Source of the DNA: Streptomyces sp. R41
GTDB lineage: Bacteria; Actinomycetota; Actinomycetes; Streptomycetales; Streptomycetaceae
NCBI RefSeq assembly: GCF_041053055.1
Contig: NZ_CP163443.1
Coordinates: 124,001-188,000, forward strand
Direction of reading: 5' to 3'
Length of the DNA stretch: 64,000 bases
A program made the translations under genes and the position numbers. Shown here in pieces: positions 16,626 through 25,409 of this stretch; position 1 is the first letter of the stretch, and each line of letters starts with the position of its first letter. The notes under the pieces are model-generated. The model was not told where the DNA came from, made no database searches, and was given only the letters and a program-made list of their open reading frames with translations.

Positions 16626-17234
16626 TCAGAGGCTGGTGAGCAGGCCGTCGAGTGGGGCGGGTACGCGGTCGGGGTCGAGGGCCTCGACGAGGACGCGGCC
16701 GTAGCGGATCTTGCGTCCTTTCTTCGTGCCGAGGAAGCGCCGCAACTGCTGCTGTGAGGTGCGGCCCCGCTGGGCGGGCTGGTGCAGGAAGGTCTGCAGG
16801 GCGCGCAGGTCGCCCTCCGCCCGGACGAGCTCCTCCACCCGTGTCACGCCCAGCGCGCGGATGAGCTCGTCTTCCAGATCCGCCGCGCAGACGAAGAACC
16901 CCTGCTGTGCTGCGCTGGCCCGCTCCAAGCCGCGGGCGTAGTAGCGACGCTCCGCCTCGTCACACAGTCCTGTGAGGCGGAGGCCCAGGCCGGGGGGCCC
17001 GAGGAGGCGGGCGAAGCGCCCGACGCTCATCGCGCCGCCCATCGGCAGGACGCAGACTCCTTCGGCCGCCAGGTTCCGGCCGCGGCTCGCGGCCAGCGCG
17101 CTGACCGCTGCGACGTCGCTCGGCCCTTCGAGCAGAACGGCTGCTCGGACGGACAGCCGCGCGGCCAGCTCGCGCGCGGGGTCACCGGGGCCACCGGCCG
17201 CCCACGCGGTGACCGCCTCCCGGAACGACCCCAT
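16626..17234 (-). CDS. TOPRIM-domain protein (OLD-nuclease-like)
   Basis: A 202-residue protein. A TOPRIM-like core is seen in VRAAVLLEGPSDVAAVSALA (the conserved Glu loop), GVCVLPMGGAMSVGRFARLL and LRLTGLCDEAERRYYARGLE, followed by FFVCAADLEDELIRALG with the acidic DLED motif. The C-terminal end is conserved: QQQLRRFLGTKKGRKIRYGR. TOPRIM domains bind a metal ion and occur in topoisomerases, primases and OLD-family nucleases. In OLD nucleases the TOPRIM follows an ABC ATPase; here it stands alone. Start at ATG 17234; GTG 17243 is possible. Function unknown: nuclease or nucleotidyl hydrolase are options. Confidence 0.8.
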   Translation of the reverse strand: MGSFREAVTAWAAGGPGDPARELAARLSVRAAVLLEGPSDVAAVSALAASRGRNLAAEGVCVLPMGGAMSVGRFARLLGPPGLGLRLTGLCDEAERRYYARGLERASAAQQGFFVCAADLEDELIRALGVTRVEELVRAEGDLRALQTFLHQPAQRGRTSQQQLRRFLGTKKGRKIRYGRVLVEALDPDRVPAPLDGLLTSL

Positions 17235-17729
17235 GTCAGCCACGAGACGAGTCTCCGCCCGTCCCGGCCACCACGCCAGGGAATTTCCGCCGGCGCGCCG
17301 ATCGGCGATGAGCAGTCGGGCCCGACGGTCCGAACGAAGGAGCAAGCTGCCGCCAAGTGCAGCCCGAGGCGGCCGCAAAGATGATCGCCGCCGGCACCTC
17401 CCGATCTCCATGCCGCCGTCGGCCGCCGCCCCCACGACCGCGAGGGCGGCTCGGGCACCACTCGCTGGAAAAGCTCCCACTGCTCATCCGGCGCCATGCG
17501 CTCCACGATCCCCACAGCCGCAGGCCACCGGGCCGTCAACGCGGGCACGGACTCGTCGCCGTCGGCACGGGCGACCCGGCCCACGCCGTGGCCGAAGCGG
17601 TCACCCGGGCGCTGGCGGTCGACTCGCTGGCCCGCACGGCCCTCGCCGTGGCCGCCACCGGCGCTCCCCTGCGTCCGATCCCCGACGAGGACATCGCCGA
17701 ACTGCCCGATCCGGGACCGGCGTTCAACC

Positions 17730-18782
17730 ATGGCCGACGCCGTACGGGCGCTCGAGGAGTCGTACCGCGATCTCGCCGACGGAGTCGGGATCTGCCGTCC
17801 GCGCATCGACCTGTCCCTGCCCGTCGACGACACGCGGGTGTACCGGTGGGGAACCATGGAGGGTAGCTCCGCGCGCAGCGGTTACGTCGCCATCCGGATG
17901 AAGTCCGACGTGCTCAGGGAGACCGGCCCGCCCGGGCTGCGGACGCAGGAGAAGTACTGCGTGCGGCCGGGGCGGTTCTGCGGGCTGGTGCTCCTGCTCG
18001 ACGCGCGGACCGGCGAGCCCGTGGCCCTGCTCAACGACGGGTTGCTGCAACACCTGCGCGTAGGTGCCGATTCAGCCATCGGTGTGCGTTTCGGTGCCCG
18101 CGCGGACGCCCGGGTGCTGGGTCTGCTCGGCTCCGGGGGCATGGCGCGCAGCCACGTCGAGGCGTTCTTGGCCGTGCGCCCGCTCGAACGGGTCCAGGTA
18201 TACAGCCCCACCCGGCGCCACCGGGAGCGCTTCGCCGCCGAGATGCGGGAGCGGCACGGCCTGGAGGTGGTGGCGGTGGACGAGCCCGAACAAGCCCAGC
18301 ACGGCGCCGACATCGTGGCGGGCTGCACCGACACCGTCGGCGACGTCGTCTTCGGGCACCATCTGCGCCCGGGAACGCACGTCACCTGTGTCGGAGGGCG
18401 GCCCGACGCGCGGGCACGGGATCGCTTCGACGTGTGGCTGCGGCTCGGCAGTGCCAGTGCGCCCGCCTCGGCTCCCGGCTGGGCCACCGAGGACGAATAC
18501 GTGACCTACCGGGCCCGGCCGGACGCCCCGGTCTGGCGGCACCATCACGACAGAGGCGGACACCGGCCGCCCCAGCACGCCCGGCTGGTCCGCCTCGACG
18601 CCGCCCTCGCCGGCCACGACCGTGCCCGTGACGACGAGGAGCAGGTGACGTTCTCCGAACGCGGCAACATCCAGGGCGCCCAGTTCCACGCCGTCGCGGC
18701 GGTCGTGTACGAGCGCGCCAAGGAGCGCGGGCTCGGCCACGAGATCCCGCGCGATTGGCTGCTGCAGGACATCCGCGAATGA
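17730..18782 (+). CDS. Ornithine cyclodeaminase/mu-crystallin family protein, N-terminus possibly truncated
   Basis: A 350-residue protein. Family sequence starts at MADAVRALEESYRDLADGVG and includes VYRWGTMEGSS, IRMKSDVL, the NAD-binding GLLGSGGMARSHVEAFLAVR, HGADIVAGCTDTVGDVVF and THVTCVGGRPDARARDRFD. The closest group I recognise is the one often annotated tyramine oxidase subunit B. Members catalyse NAD-dependent deamination or imine reduction. About 15-20 N-terminal residues usual in the family are missing upstream of ATG 17730. Upstream sequence in another frame (LVAVGTGDPAHAVAEAVTRA) looks like the end of a different, unassigned gene, so an upstream rearrangement is likely. The stop overlaps the next start as ATGA. 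Confidence 0.78.
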   Translation: MADAVRALEESYRDLADGVGICRPRIDLSLPVDDTRVYRWGTMEGSSARSGYVAIRMKSDVLRETGPPGLRTQEKYCVRPGRFCGLVLLLDARTGEPVALLNDGLLQHLRVGADSAIGVRFGARADARVLGLLGSGGMARSHVEAFLAVRPLERVQVYSPTRRHRERFAAEMRERHGLEVVAVDEPEQAQHGADIVAGCTDTVGDVVFGHHLRPGTHVTCVGGRPDARARDRFDVWLRLGSASAPASAPGWATEDEYVTYRARPDAPVWRHHHDRGGHRPPQHARLVRLDAALAGHDRARDDEEQVTFSERGNIQGAQFHAVAAVVYERAKERGLGHEIPRDWLLQDIRE

Positions 18783-18990
18783 GCACGGCAGCGGGGCGCC
18801 CCCTGCCAATGCCGGTAGGGGCCGAGCCCGTTGCATCCGCACCGCCGCCACACGCACAGCAGGCGTCGTCGCAGGCAGAGGCAGACGTACGGCAGCCCGA
18901 GCGCATCGTCGAACACGCCCGCAGCGTCCTGGACTTCACCCGTCCGATCGCACTGTCACTCATCGCGCTGGTGGTTCGAGCGGCCGCTGC
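18779..18990 (+). pseudogene. Fragment of a DUF574-type SAM-dependent methyltransferase
   Basis: A frame beginning at ATG 18779 (overlapping the preceding stop) contains EADVRQPERIVEHARSVLDF then TRPIALSLIALV at about 18875-18976. This matches the segment after the SAM site in the actinobacterial Methyltransf_19 (DUF574) family, where a motif like RPVALMLVAVLHFVPD is expected. Only about 35 residues are recognisable, with unrelated sequence before and after. Region 18991-19314 shows no gene. Confidence 0.5.
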
Positions 18991-19283
18991 GCCGCCTCAA
19001 CCGGCGCCCGAGCGTGCGGACGGTGGCGGCACCCCGGCCGGCCCGAGCACCTGTGAGCGGAACTGCATCGGATGCAGGTGCCGAGGTTCGGAGAACCCGA
19101 CGAACCGCCAGGTGGACGCACCGCGCCGGAGTAATCGTGGCTGTGCCGATCGATCCATGACGTTCCGCCCGATCGCCCGAGGCTGAACGGGAGTTGGCGT
19201 TCGTTGCTTGGGGATCCAGACCCGGCCATTCCGCTACGCCATTTGGGAGACGCGCGTCACATTGCCCAAATGCCGGATTGACT

Positions 19284-19295
19284 TGAAGCGCTTCA
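19284..19295 (+). promoter_or_regulatory. Palindrome upstream of the MerR-family gene
   Basis: TGAAGCGCTTCA is a perfect 12-bp palindrome overlapping a TTGACT (-35-like, 19278-19283). It lies 20 bp upstream of the MerR start. This is a likely autoregulatory MerR operator; no convincing -10 at the expected spacing was found. Confidence 0.5.
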
Positions 19296-19314
19296 GGTAT
19301 CGGAGGCTTTCTGC

Positions 19315-19770
19315 ATGGCAGCAGCGAGGACAGAACAAGCCGTGGGCCTGACCATCCAGGAGATGGCTCGCCGATCGGGTTTCACCGAGCCCACACTCCG
19401 CTACTACGAGAAGATCGGCCTGCTGGGAAAAGTCGCCCGGGACGAGTCCAGCGGTCATCGCCGGTACGAGCCCACGACCGTGGACCGCATCGAGGCGCTG
19501 TCCTGCCTGCGTTCGGCGGGGATGACGGTCAGTGGGATGCGCCGCTACCTGGACCTACTCGCGCAGGGAGACTACGCGGCGGCCGAGCAGCGGGATCTGT
19601 TCGCCTCGCAGGCGGAAAAGCTGGCCGCCGACATCGAGCAGCTTCAGCTGCGCCTGACGTATCTGCGGCGCAAGGCAGACCTGTGGGATGCCCGTGTCCG
19701 TGGGGACTCGGCCGCCGAGAAGCGGGCAATCGAAGCTGTCACGCGCGTAATGGACCAATTCACGTACTGA
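19315..19770 (+). CDS. MerR-family transcriptional regulator
   Basis: A 151-residue protein. The N-terminal winged helix reads LTIQEMARRSGFTEPTLRYY, EKIGLLGKVARDESSGHRRY, then VDRIEALSCLRSAGMTVSGM. A coiled coil follows, LFASQAEKLAADIEQLQLRL, and a short C-terminus without a cysteine metal-binding motif. It is therefore not an obvious metal sensor; redox or ligand sensing is more likely. CGGAGG at 19301-19306 gives the ribosome site. It is followed 13 bp later by the epimerase gene, which it probably regulates. Confidence 0.92.
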   Translation: MAAARTEQAVGLTIQEMARRSGFTEPTLRYYEKIGLLGKVARDESSGHRRYEPTTVDRIEALSCLRSAGMTVSGMRRYLDLLAQGDYAAAEQRDLFASQAEKLAADIEQLQLRLTYLRRKADLWDARVRGDSAAEKRAIEAVTRVMDQFTY

Positions 19771-19783
19771 AGGACTGAGCAAG

Positions 19784-20863
19784 ATGAGCACAGAAGATTT
19801 CGCCGCCTCCCCCTCAGAACTCGGGACGGTACTCGTCACCGGTGGTACCGGCTTTGTCGGCAGCCACTCGGTCGCCCGGCTGATGAGCGAGGGGTATCGA
19901 ACCCGTGTGACGGTTCGGGAGTCCGGACAGGAGGCCGAGGTACTGGCAGCGCTCCATCAGGCCGAGGTCGATCCGGCGGGCCGGCTGGAGTTCGTCGTCG
20001 CCGACCTCAGCGCCGACCGCGGCTGGGTGGAGGCCATGGACGGTGTCAGCCACGTACTGCACCACGCGTCGCCCTTCCCGTTCACTCCGCCCGAGACGGA
20101 GGACGAAATCATCCTCCCCGCCCGTGACGGCGCCCTGCGGGTCATCTCCGCGGCCCGAAAGACCGGCGTCCCGCGCGTGGTAATGACGTCGTCCTACGCC
20201 GCGGTCGGATACACGCTGAAGCCTGACAACCACTACTCGGAGGCGGACTGGACCGACCCGGACACCGAGGGCCTGCCTGCCTACCACAAGTCGAAGGTTC
20301 TCGCCGAGCGTGCGGCCTGGGACTACGTCCACACCCATGGAGACATTGAGCTGACGGTCGTCAACCCGACTGGCATCTTCGGTCCTCAACTGGGCAACCG
20401 GCCGTCCGGCTCGGTCGGTCTGGTCACGCGCATGCTGACCGGGCAGATGCCGGTGGTGCCGATCATGTACTTCGGCGTCGTCGACGTGCGTGACGTCGTG
20501 GATCTGCATCTGCGCGCCATGCTGCACCCGAAAGTGGCCGGCGAGCGCTTCCTCGCCGTCAGCGGACCGTCGATCAGCCTTTTCGACATGGCACAGATCC
20601 TGCGTGAGCACTTCCCCGCCGCAGCCGCACTACTGCCCTCCGCAGAGCTGACCATCGAGGAGGTGCGCGAGGCCGCGAGGACCGAGCCGGCCCTGCGGGA
20701 TGCCGCAACTCTGCAGGGCAGGATTCCCGTCATCAGCAATGAAAAGGCCCGTTCGATGCTGGGATGGAACCCCCGGGACGTCAACGAAACGATCCTGGCA
20801 ACCGCGGACAGCCAGATCCGGCTGGGCCTGACCCTGCCCGAGGGCGACAGCCCCGCGCCGTGA
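19784..20863 (+). CDS. NAD-dependent epimerase/aldehyde reductase-like extended SDR
   Basis: A 359-residue extended SDR. The nucleotide loop is VLVTGGTGFVGSHSVARL, the catalytic set is MTSSYAA plus YHKSKVLAE (Tyr and Lys), and the family segments VNPTGIFGPQLG, VDVRDVVDLHLRAMLHP and a C-terminal NEKARSMLGWNPRD are present. It resembles dihydroflavonol/aldehyde-reductase-like SDRs that reduce carbonyls with NADPH. Co-transcribed with the MerR regulator 13 bp upstream. Substrate unknown. Confidence 0.92.
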   Translation: MSTEDFAASPSELGTVLVTGGTGFVGSHSVARLMSEGYRTRVTVRESGQEAEVLAALHQAEVDPAGRLEFVVADLSADRGWVEAMDGVSHVLHHASPFPFTPPETEDEIILPARDGALRVISAARKTGVPRVVMTSSYAAVGYTLKPDNHYSEADWTDPDTEGLPAYHKSKVLAERAAWDYVHTHGDIELTVVNPTGIFGPQLGNRPSGSVGLVTRMLTGQMPVVPIMYFGVVDVRDVVDLHLRAMLHPKVAGERFLAVSGPSISLFDMAQILREHFPAAAALLPSAELTIEEVREAARTEPALRDAATLQGRIPVISNEKARSMLGWNPRDVNETILATADSQIRLGLTLPEGDSPAP

Positions 20864-21184
20864 CCGACATGGGCAGCCGGACGCGGGACGAAGCTCGGCG
20901 AAGGTCCCACGTCGAAGTCATACGACGGAACCGGCGAGTGCTGCCTGACCGGCTCCAGCACGTCGCCTGCATCAGACGTAGTCCCAGTCGCCATGCCGCC
21001 CCCTCACGCTGCAACAGCCTCTGATCCTGCGGTCCAGAGCTTCCGCGACGTGATCCATAAGAGAAGCCCTGAGCGATGAAGCCCTGACCGGCGACGAGGC
21101 TGACGGTCCTCACGGCGTCATCCGCCTACGCACAACCACCGCGGGCGGGTGGCCGAAACACGCCGATGGGGGCACGCTTGAACT
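20864..21184. other. Intergenic region before the ligase-like gene
   Basis: About 320 bp without a recognisable gene, RNA or clear hairpin. Confidence 0.5.
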
Positions 21185-21832
21185 ATGAGCGTGCACCCTT
21201 CCCCAGACGCTCATGATGTGCTGCCCCTGCTGTCTCCGATGCTCGCGGTGATTGGCGCGCCGCCCGGTCCGGAGACGGAGGCCGAGTTCGCGTTTGAGAC
21301 GCTCTGGAACGGGGCCCGGGTCATTGCCTATCTGCCCGGCGACGGAAGCGTGCGGCTGTTGTCCCAGACTGGGATGGATGTCACCGCGCAGTACCCCGAA
21401 CTCCAGGCGCTCGCCAGACTCCTGCCCGCGCCGGAGGCCGTGCTCGACGGCGAAATTGTCACCTTCGACGGTGACGGACACCCGTCGGTGGAGCGCCTGC
21501 AGCAACGCATGAGCCTGCACCACCCCGAGGCCATCGGCCACGCAGCCAATGACCTGCCGATCCAGCTGATGCTCTTCGACATCCTCTACCTCGGGGAGCC
21601 GACGGTGCAGCTTCCCTACACCGCCCGCCGGGACCTCCTCGATGACCTGGGCCTTGCCGGTCCCGGCATCGCGACGCCCGCGGCCTGGCCCCCACTCGCC
21701 ACCCAGGCCATGGAGCAAAGCCTCTATGAGGGCTTCGACGGCGTGGTCGCCAAACGTCTCACCAGCCCCTACCTGCCCGGCCGCCGCACCCGCGACTGGA
21801 TCAAAATCAAGCACCTGAACGCCGGAAAGTGA
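21185..21832 (+). CDS. ATP-dependent DNA ligase-like adenylation domain lacking the catalytic lysine
   Basis: A 215-residue protein aligned by eye with the adenylation domain of LigD-type ATP-dependent DNA ligases. Recognisable parts are GDGSVRLLSQTGMDVTAQYP, AVLDGEIVTFDGDG (motif III), LPIQLMLFDILYLG (motif IIIa/IV region), YEGFDGVVAKRL (motif IV) and RTRDWIKIKHLN (motif V). The nucleophile motif I (usually ExKWDGxR) reads FETLWNGARV: Leu replaces Lys and Asn replaces Asp. Ligases form the AMP adduct on that lysine, so this protein should not adenylate. No OB-fold domain follows, and no Ku, polymerase or nuclease genes are nearby. It may be a degenerated or repurposed paralogue. Confidence 0.82.
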   Translation: MSVHPSPDAHDVLPLLSPMLAVIGAPPGPETEAEFAFETLWNGARVIAYLPGDGSVRLLSQTGMDVTAQYPELQALARLLPAPEAVLDGEIVTFDGDGHPSVERLQQRMSLHHPEAIGHAANDLPIQLMLFDILYLGEPTVQLPYTARRDLLDDLGLAGPGIATPAAWPPLATQAMEQSLYEGFDGVVAKRLTSPYLPGRRTRDWIKIKHLNAGK

Positions 21833-21857
21833 GCACACCCGGCCCCGCAGCCCCTCG

Positions 21858-22025
21858 TGCGCCTCGCAGCGGCTGGGCCGCCACCGCTTGACCATCGAGC
21901 GCACCATGGCGGGGCTCGCCGACGGTCGCCGCCTGACACGACGCCACGAGCGCAAAGGCGACCACTTCCTCGCCTTCACGAGCCTCGCCAGCGCACTCAT
22001 CTGCTGCCGCAGGCCCGCGAAATGA
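21858..22025 (+). pseudogene. C-terminal remnant of an IS5-family transposase
   Basis: The frame reads QRLGRHRLTIERTMAG, LADGRRLTRRHERKGDHF and LAFTSLASALICCRRPAK before a stop at 22023-22025. The IERT...ERK.DHFLAF pattern is the end of Streptomyces IS5-type DDE transposases, including the last catalytic Glu region. Only about 55 codons remain; the 5' part is absent. Confidence 0.75.
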
Positions 22026-22314
22026 GATGACTTCTTGGGCCCGTGCCCACACCTGCCAGGTCCCCCGCATCCAACGCCGCCCAACCAGACGATTGCGCTT
22101 CGCCACCCGAGCGGACACGCAGCACCAATTCAGCCAGGCCGGAGGTCCATGGGGAGCATCATGCCCGCCTACCTCGGTTTGGACATGCCAATGCGCTGCC
22201 GCTGGGCAATGTGAGGGGCCAGAGGGAGCATGGAAGCACGGGTATTCAGAACCGAGGCGTGCGGCGTTGCCTGCAGAGGTCGGCATGTCCTGCCCTGGTG
22301 GAGGAAGGTCTGGG
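22026..22314. other. Leader region of the first SpoIIE phosphatase
   Basis: About 290 bp with no gene; GAGGAAGG at 22301-22308 is the ribosome site for the phosphatase gene. No promoter hexamers are convincing. Confidence 0.5.
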
Positions 22315-24399
22315 ATGACAGCCGAATCCTTCCAGTTCAACGGTGACGAGTTGGACCTCGAGCCGTCCCGGCCGATCGGCCTGCTGGATGTGCTGAGCGT
22401 GGCCGCGGTGGTCCTGGACGCCGGCGGGCGGATTGTGTTCTGGACCCCTCAGGCCGAGGAGCTCTTCGGCTATACCGCGGAAGAGGCCCTGGGCAAGTAC
22501 GCAGCGCGACTGTTCATCCACCCGGAACATCTGAAGGCTGTCCAAAGTCTTTTCGCGGAGGTGCTGGAGACCGGCCGGAGCTGGGCCGGCGCCTTCCCCA
22601 TCCGGCACAAGGACGGCACCACTCGGCTGATGGAGTTCCGCAACATGCGGCTGCTCGACGATCTCGGGGATGTGTACGCCCTCGGCATCGCGGCCGACCA
22701 CACCCTGCTCCAGCGCGTCGAAACCGACCTGGCCCTGTGCGAGCGGCTGATCAACCAGTCCCCGATCGGCCTCGCACTCCTGGATCCCGACCTGCGCTAC
22801 CTCTTGGTCAACCCCGCACTGGAGCGCATCGACGGCATACCCGCCGAAGACCACATCGGGCGCCACATGAGGGAGACTCTGCCCTTCCCCGACGTCGACA
22901 CCATCGAGTCCGCCCTGCGCCAGGTGCTCACCACCGGAACCCCTCTGCTCGACCAGTTCCACGTGGGCCGCCCCCCGGCCGACCATGACCATGAGCACGA
23001 CCTCGAGCACGACCATGCCTGGTCCCTCTCCTTCTACCGGCTGGAGGACCCCGGCGGGCGGGTCCTGGGCGCCGCCACCTCGGTCGTCGACGTCACCGAG
23101 CGGCACCGCGCGGCCACCCAGGCCGACCGGGCCCGGCGCCGCCTGGCTCTCATCGCCGACGCCTCCATCCGCGTCGGCACCACGTTGGAGGTGGAGCAGA
23201 CCGCCCACGAACTGGCCGAGATCGCCACCCCCGAGCTCGCCGATGTGGTCGCCGTGGACATTCTCGACTCCGCCCTGGCCTGCCGCCGCTCACGCAGACC
23301 GGACAACGGCCCGGAACTCTTCCGCGCGCTTGCCCTCAAAGCGGCGCATCCCACGGTGGCCCTGCGTGCCGCCGACCCTCCCGGTGACCTCGCCGCCTAC
23401 GGGGGCGACCGCCTGGTCACCCTGTGCGTCCACACCGGCCGACCGGTCCTGGTACGCCACGTGGGCGACCACGATCTACAGCGCATCGCCCGCGACGCCG
23501 AGGCCACCGCACTCCTGGCCCGCGCCGGCGTCCACTCCTATCTCGCCGTGCCGTTGATCGCCCACGGCGAAGTGCTGGGCGCCCTCGACCTCAAACGCAC
23601 CCGCAACCCGCTCCCGTTCGACCAGGACGACGTCATCCTGGCCACTGAGCTCGCCACCCGCGCAGCCGTGGCCATCGACAACGCCCGCTGGTTCCAGAGC
23701 GTGCGCAACACCGCCCTGACCCTCCAGCGCAGCCTGCTGCCCGACCACGCGCCGCACCACACCGGCCTGGAACTCGCCTCCCGCTACCAGCCCGCCCAGA
23801 GCACCAGCGAAGTCGGCGGCGACTGGTACGACGTCATCTCGCTGGCCGACGACAGAACCGCGCTGGTCGTCGGCGACGTCATGGGCAACGGCATCGACGC
23901 AGCCGCCACCATGGGCCGGCTGCGCACCGCCACCTGCGCCTACGCAGACCTCGACCTCGCCCCGGACGCCGTGCTCCAGCACCTGGACAAAATCACCTGC
24001 GATCTGGAGCACTACATCGTCACCTGCCTCTATGCCGTGTACGACCCCCACACAAGGCAGTGCCACATCGCCAACGCAGGACACATGCCGCCCGCGATGG
24101 CCCGCCCCGGCCAGGCTCCCGCACTGCTCGACCTGCCCTCCGGAGCCCCGCTCGGCGTCGGCGGCATCTCCTTCGAGACCACGACGGAGGACTTCGGCCC
24201 CGGCGACCTGCTGGTCCTCTACACCGACGGCCTCGTCGAAACCCGGCAACACCCCATCGACGACCGCCTGAACGTGCTCCTCAGCTTCCTCGACGAACCC
24301 CAAAGGCCGCTCGAAGAGACCTGCGACCTCCTGCTGTACGGCCTGCGCCACCCCGACGACCACGACGATGTCGCCCTCCTCGTCGCCCGGGCCCTCTAG
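22315..24399 (+). CDS. PAS-PAS-GAF-SpoIIE protein phosphatase
   Basis: A 694-residue multidomain protein. PAS 1 spans about residues 22-130 (AAVVLDAGGRIVFWTPQAEE, LFGYTAEEALGK). PAS 2 spans about 140-265 (INQSPIGLALLDPDLRYLLV) and carries a His/Asp-rich loop at about 222-236. GAF spans about 285-460, and the PP2C/SpoIIE phosphatase about 485-690 (SEVGGDWYDVISL, VVGDVMGNGIDAAATMGRLR, CHIANAGHMPPA, LLVLYTDGLVETR, HDDVALLVARAL). Metal-binding aspartates are present. Such proteins dephosphorylate STAS anti-anti-sigma factors such as that at 1027-1452, activating sigma factors. No kinase domain is attached, unlike the relative at 28221. It is cytoplasmic, with no membrane segment. Confidence 0.93.
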   Translation: MTAESFQFNGDELDLEPSRPIGLLDVLSVAAVVLDAGGRIVFWTPQAEELFGYTAEEALGKYAARLFIHPEHLKAVQSLFAEVLETGRSWAGAFPIRHKDGTTRLMEFRNMRLLDDLGDVYALGIAADHTLLQRVETDLALCERLINQSPIGLALLDPDLRYLLVNPALERIDGIPAEDHIGRHMRETLPFPDVDTIESALRQVLTTGTPLLDQFHVGRPPADHDHEHDLEHDHAWSLSFYRLEDPGGRVLGAATSVVDVTERHRAATQADRARRRLALIADASIRVGTTLEVEQTAHELAEIATPELADVVAVDILDSALACRRSRRPDNGPELFRALALKAAHPTVALRAADPPGDLAAYGGDRLVTLCVHTGRPVLVRHVGDHDLQRIARDAEATALLARAGVHSYLAVPLIAHGEVLGALDLKRTRNPLPFDQDDVILATELATRAAVAIDNARWFQSVRNTALTLQRSLLPDHAPHHTGLELASRYQPAQSTSEVGGDWYDVISLADDRTALVVGDVMGNGIDAAATMGRLRTATCAYADLDLAPDAVLQHLDKITCDLEHYIVTCLYAVYDPHTRQCHIANAGHMPPAMARPGQAPALLDLPSGAPLGVGGISFETTTEDFGPGDLLVLYTDGLVETRQHPIDDRLNVLLSFLDEPQRPLEETCDLLLYGLRHPDDHDDVALLVARAL

Positions 24400-24698
24400 C
24401 CGATACAGCGGCCCACCCCGCTACACGTGGAGCCGCCGCCTTCTCCACAACACCGCCGCCACGAGAAGGGACGATGCCTGTTCACCGCACGCGAATCCAA
24501 CGAATCGAGCACCCACCCAGGCTGACCAGCCGAGCTGCCCGTTGCGGTGTGGGCGGGTCGGCGGCGCAAAGCCGAATGCGGGACTGCGCGGCGCCTGCTG
24601 TCCGCGCTGGTGAAGCAGAGGCGCATCACCGGGCGGGGCCGAGGCGATCTTGGACAGTGTCCGCAGCAGCGACACCTCCCGTGATCAAGGAGAAAAGA
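24400..24698. other. Gap between the phosphatase and a small gene
   Basis: About 300 bp, no recognisable gene or element. AAGGAGA at 24687-24693 belongs to the next gene. Confidence 0.5.
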
Positions 24699-24914
24699 AT
24701 GCCCATCGATACCCTCGAACGATTCCTCGCCGCTCTGAGCCCACGCGCCCGAGAACACCTCCAGCAGCAACCACGCGAGGAGCAGGAAAAGCTCGCCGCC
24801 GCCTGGGAAGCAGAACTGAAGGCGGACACCGACCTCGACACCCTGAGCGAGCTGTCACCCGCCGCCGCCGAGAGCGAGGCAGCCACACGGGTCTTCAAGA
24901 AGCTCTTCGAGTAG
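24699..24914 (+). CDS. Small acidic hypothetical protein
   Basis: A 71-residue protein starting MPIDTLERFLAALSPRAREH. It is highly charged and helical (QQPREEQEKLAAAWEAELKA), with an acidic middle and FKKLFE at the end. No family recognised. AAGGAGA six bases upstream of ATG 24699 and a hairpin terminator just after the stop both support a real gene. It follows the SpoIIE phosphatase by 300 bp and may be transcribed on its own. Confidence 0.65.
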   Translation: MPIDTLERFLAALSPRAREHLQQQPREEQEKLAAAWEAELKADTDLDTLSELSPAAAESEAATRVFKKLFE

Positions 24915-24928
24915 CTGACATACGACAT

Positions 24929-24963
24929 CCTGGCGGCCCGCTTCATATGTTCCGGCCGCCAGG
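24929..24963 (+). terminator. Hairpin terminator after the small acidic protein gene
   Basis: A perfect 10-bp stem (CCTGGCGGCC at 24929-24938 with GGCCGCCAGG at 24954-24963) and a 15-nt AT-richer loop. It begins 15 bp after the stop codon. Confidence 0.75.
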
Positions 24964-25409
24964 GTGCATCTCACGCGACGCACGTCCCAGGCAACTCCTC
25001 GAGCAGCCTGTCGAGGATCACACCCTGCCCGAGGGGAAAGGCTCGCAGCATCGCGCTGACGACTACCCGTGCCGAGCCGGTGGGCGCGCACGCTCCGCGT
25101 CGGCGACCGGCGGTTGGATCTCGCCGGCCTCGATGCCGTACTCAAGGGCGAAGAACACGGCGGCAACGCGCTCCGCGATGTTCTACTCAAGGTTTCACCC
25201 CGAGTCCCCACACTTCGCCGACCGCGATGATCGGGTCGAGGCCTGAGGCGGCCTGGACCTGGTGCGACAGCCGTTCAAAGGTCCCGTCGGCCAACCGTGG
25301 CCTGCGCCGATCAGCCCGTGCCGCGATCCCCGTCTCGCCTGGTCAGGGCCGCCCGGCGGTGCGACGCTGGGGTGGAGAGGGGTCCGAGGAGGGAAACCCG
25401 GGAGGGCCG
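24964..25409. other. Gap upstream of the GCS2-type ligase gene
   Basis: About 445 bp. On the minus strand around 25063-25183 a short frame, IAERVAAVFFALEYGIEAGE, looks like the end of a protein, but it has no start and no family I recognise. Otherwise nothing seen. Confidence 0.35.
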
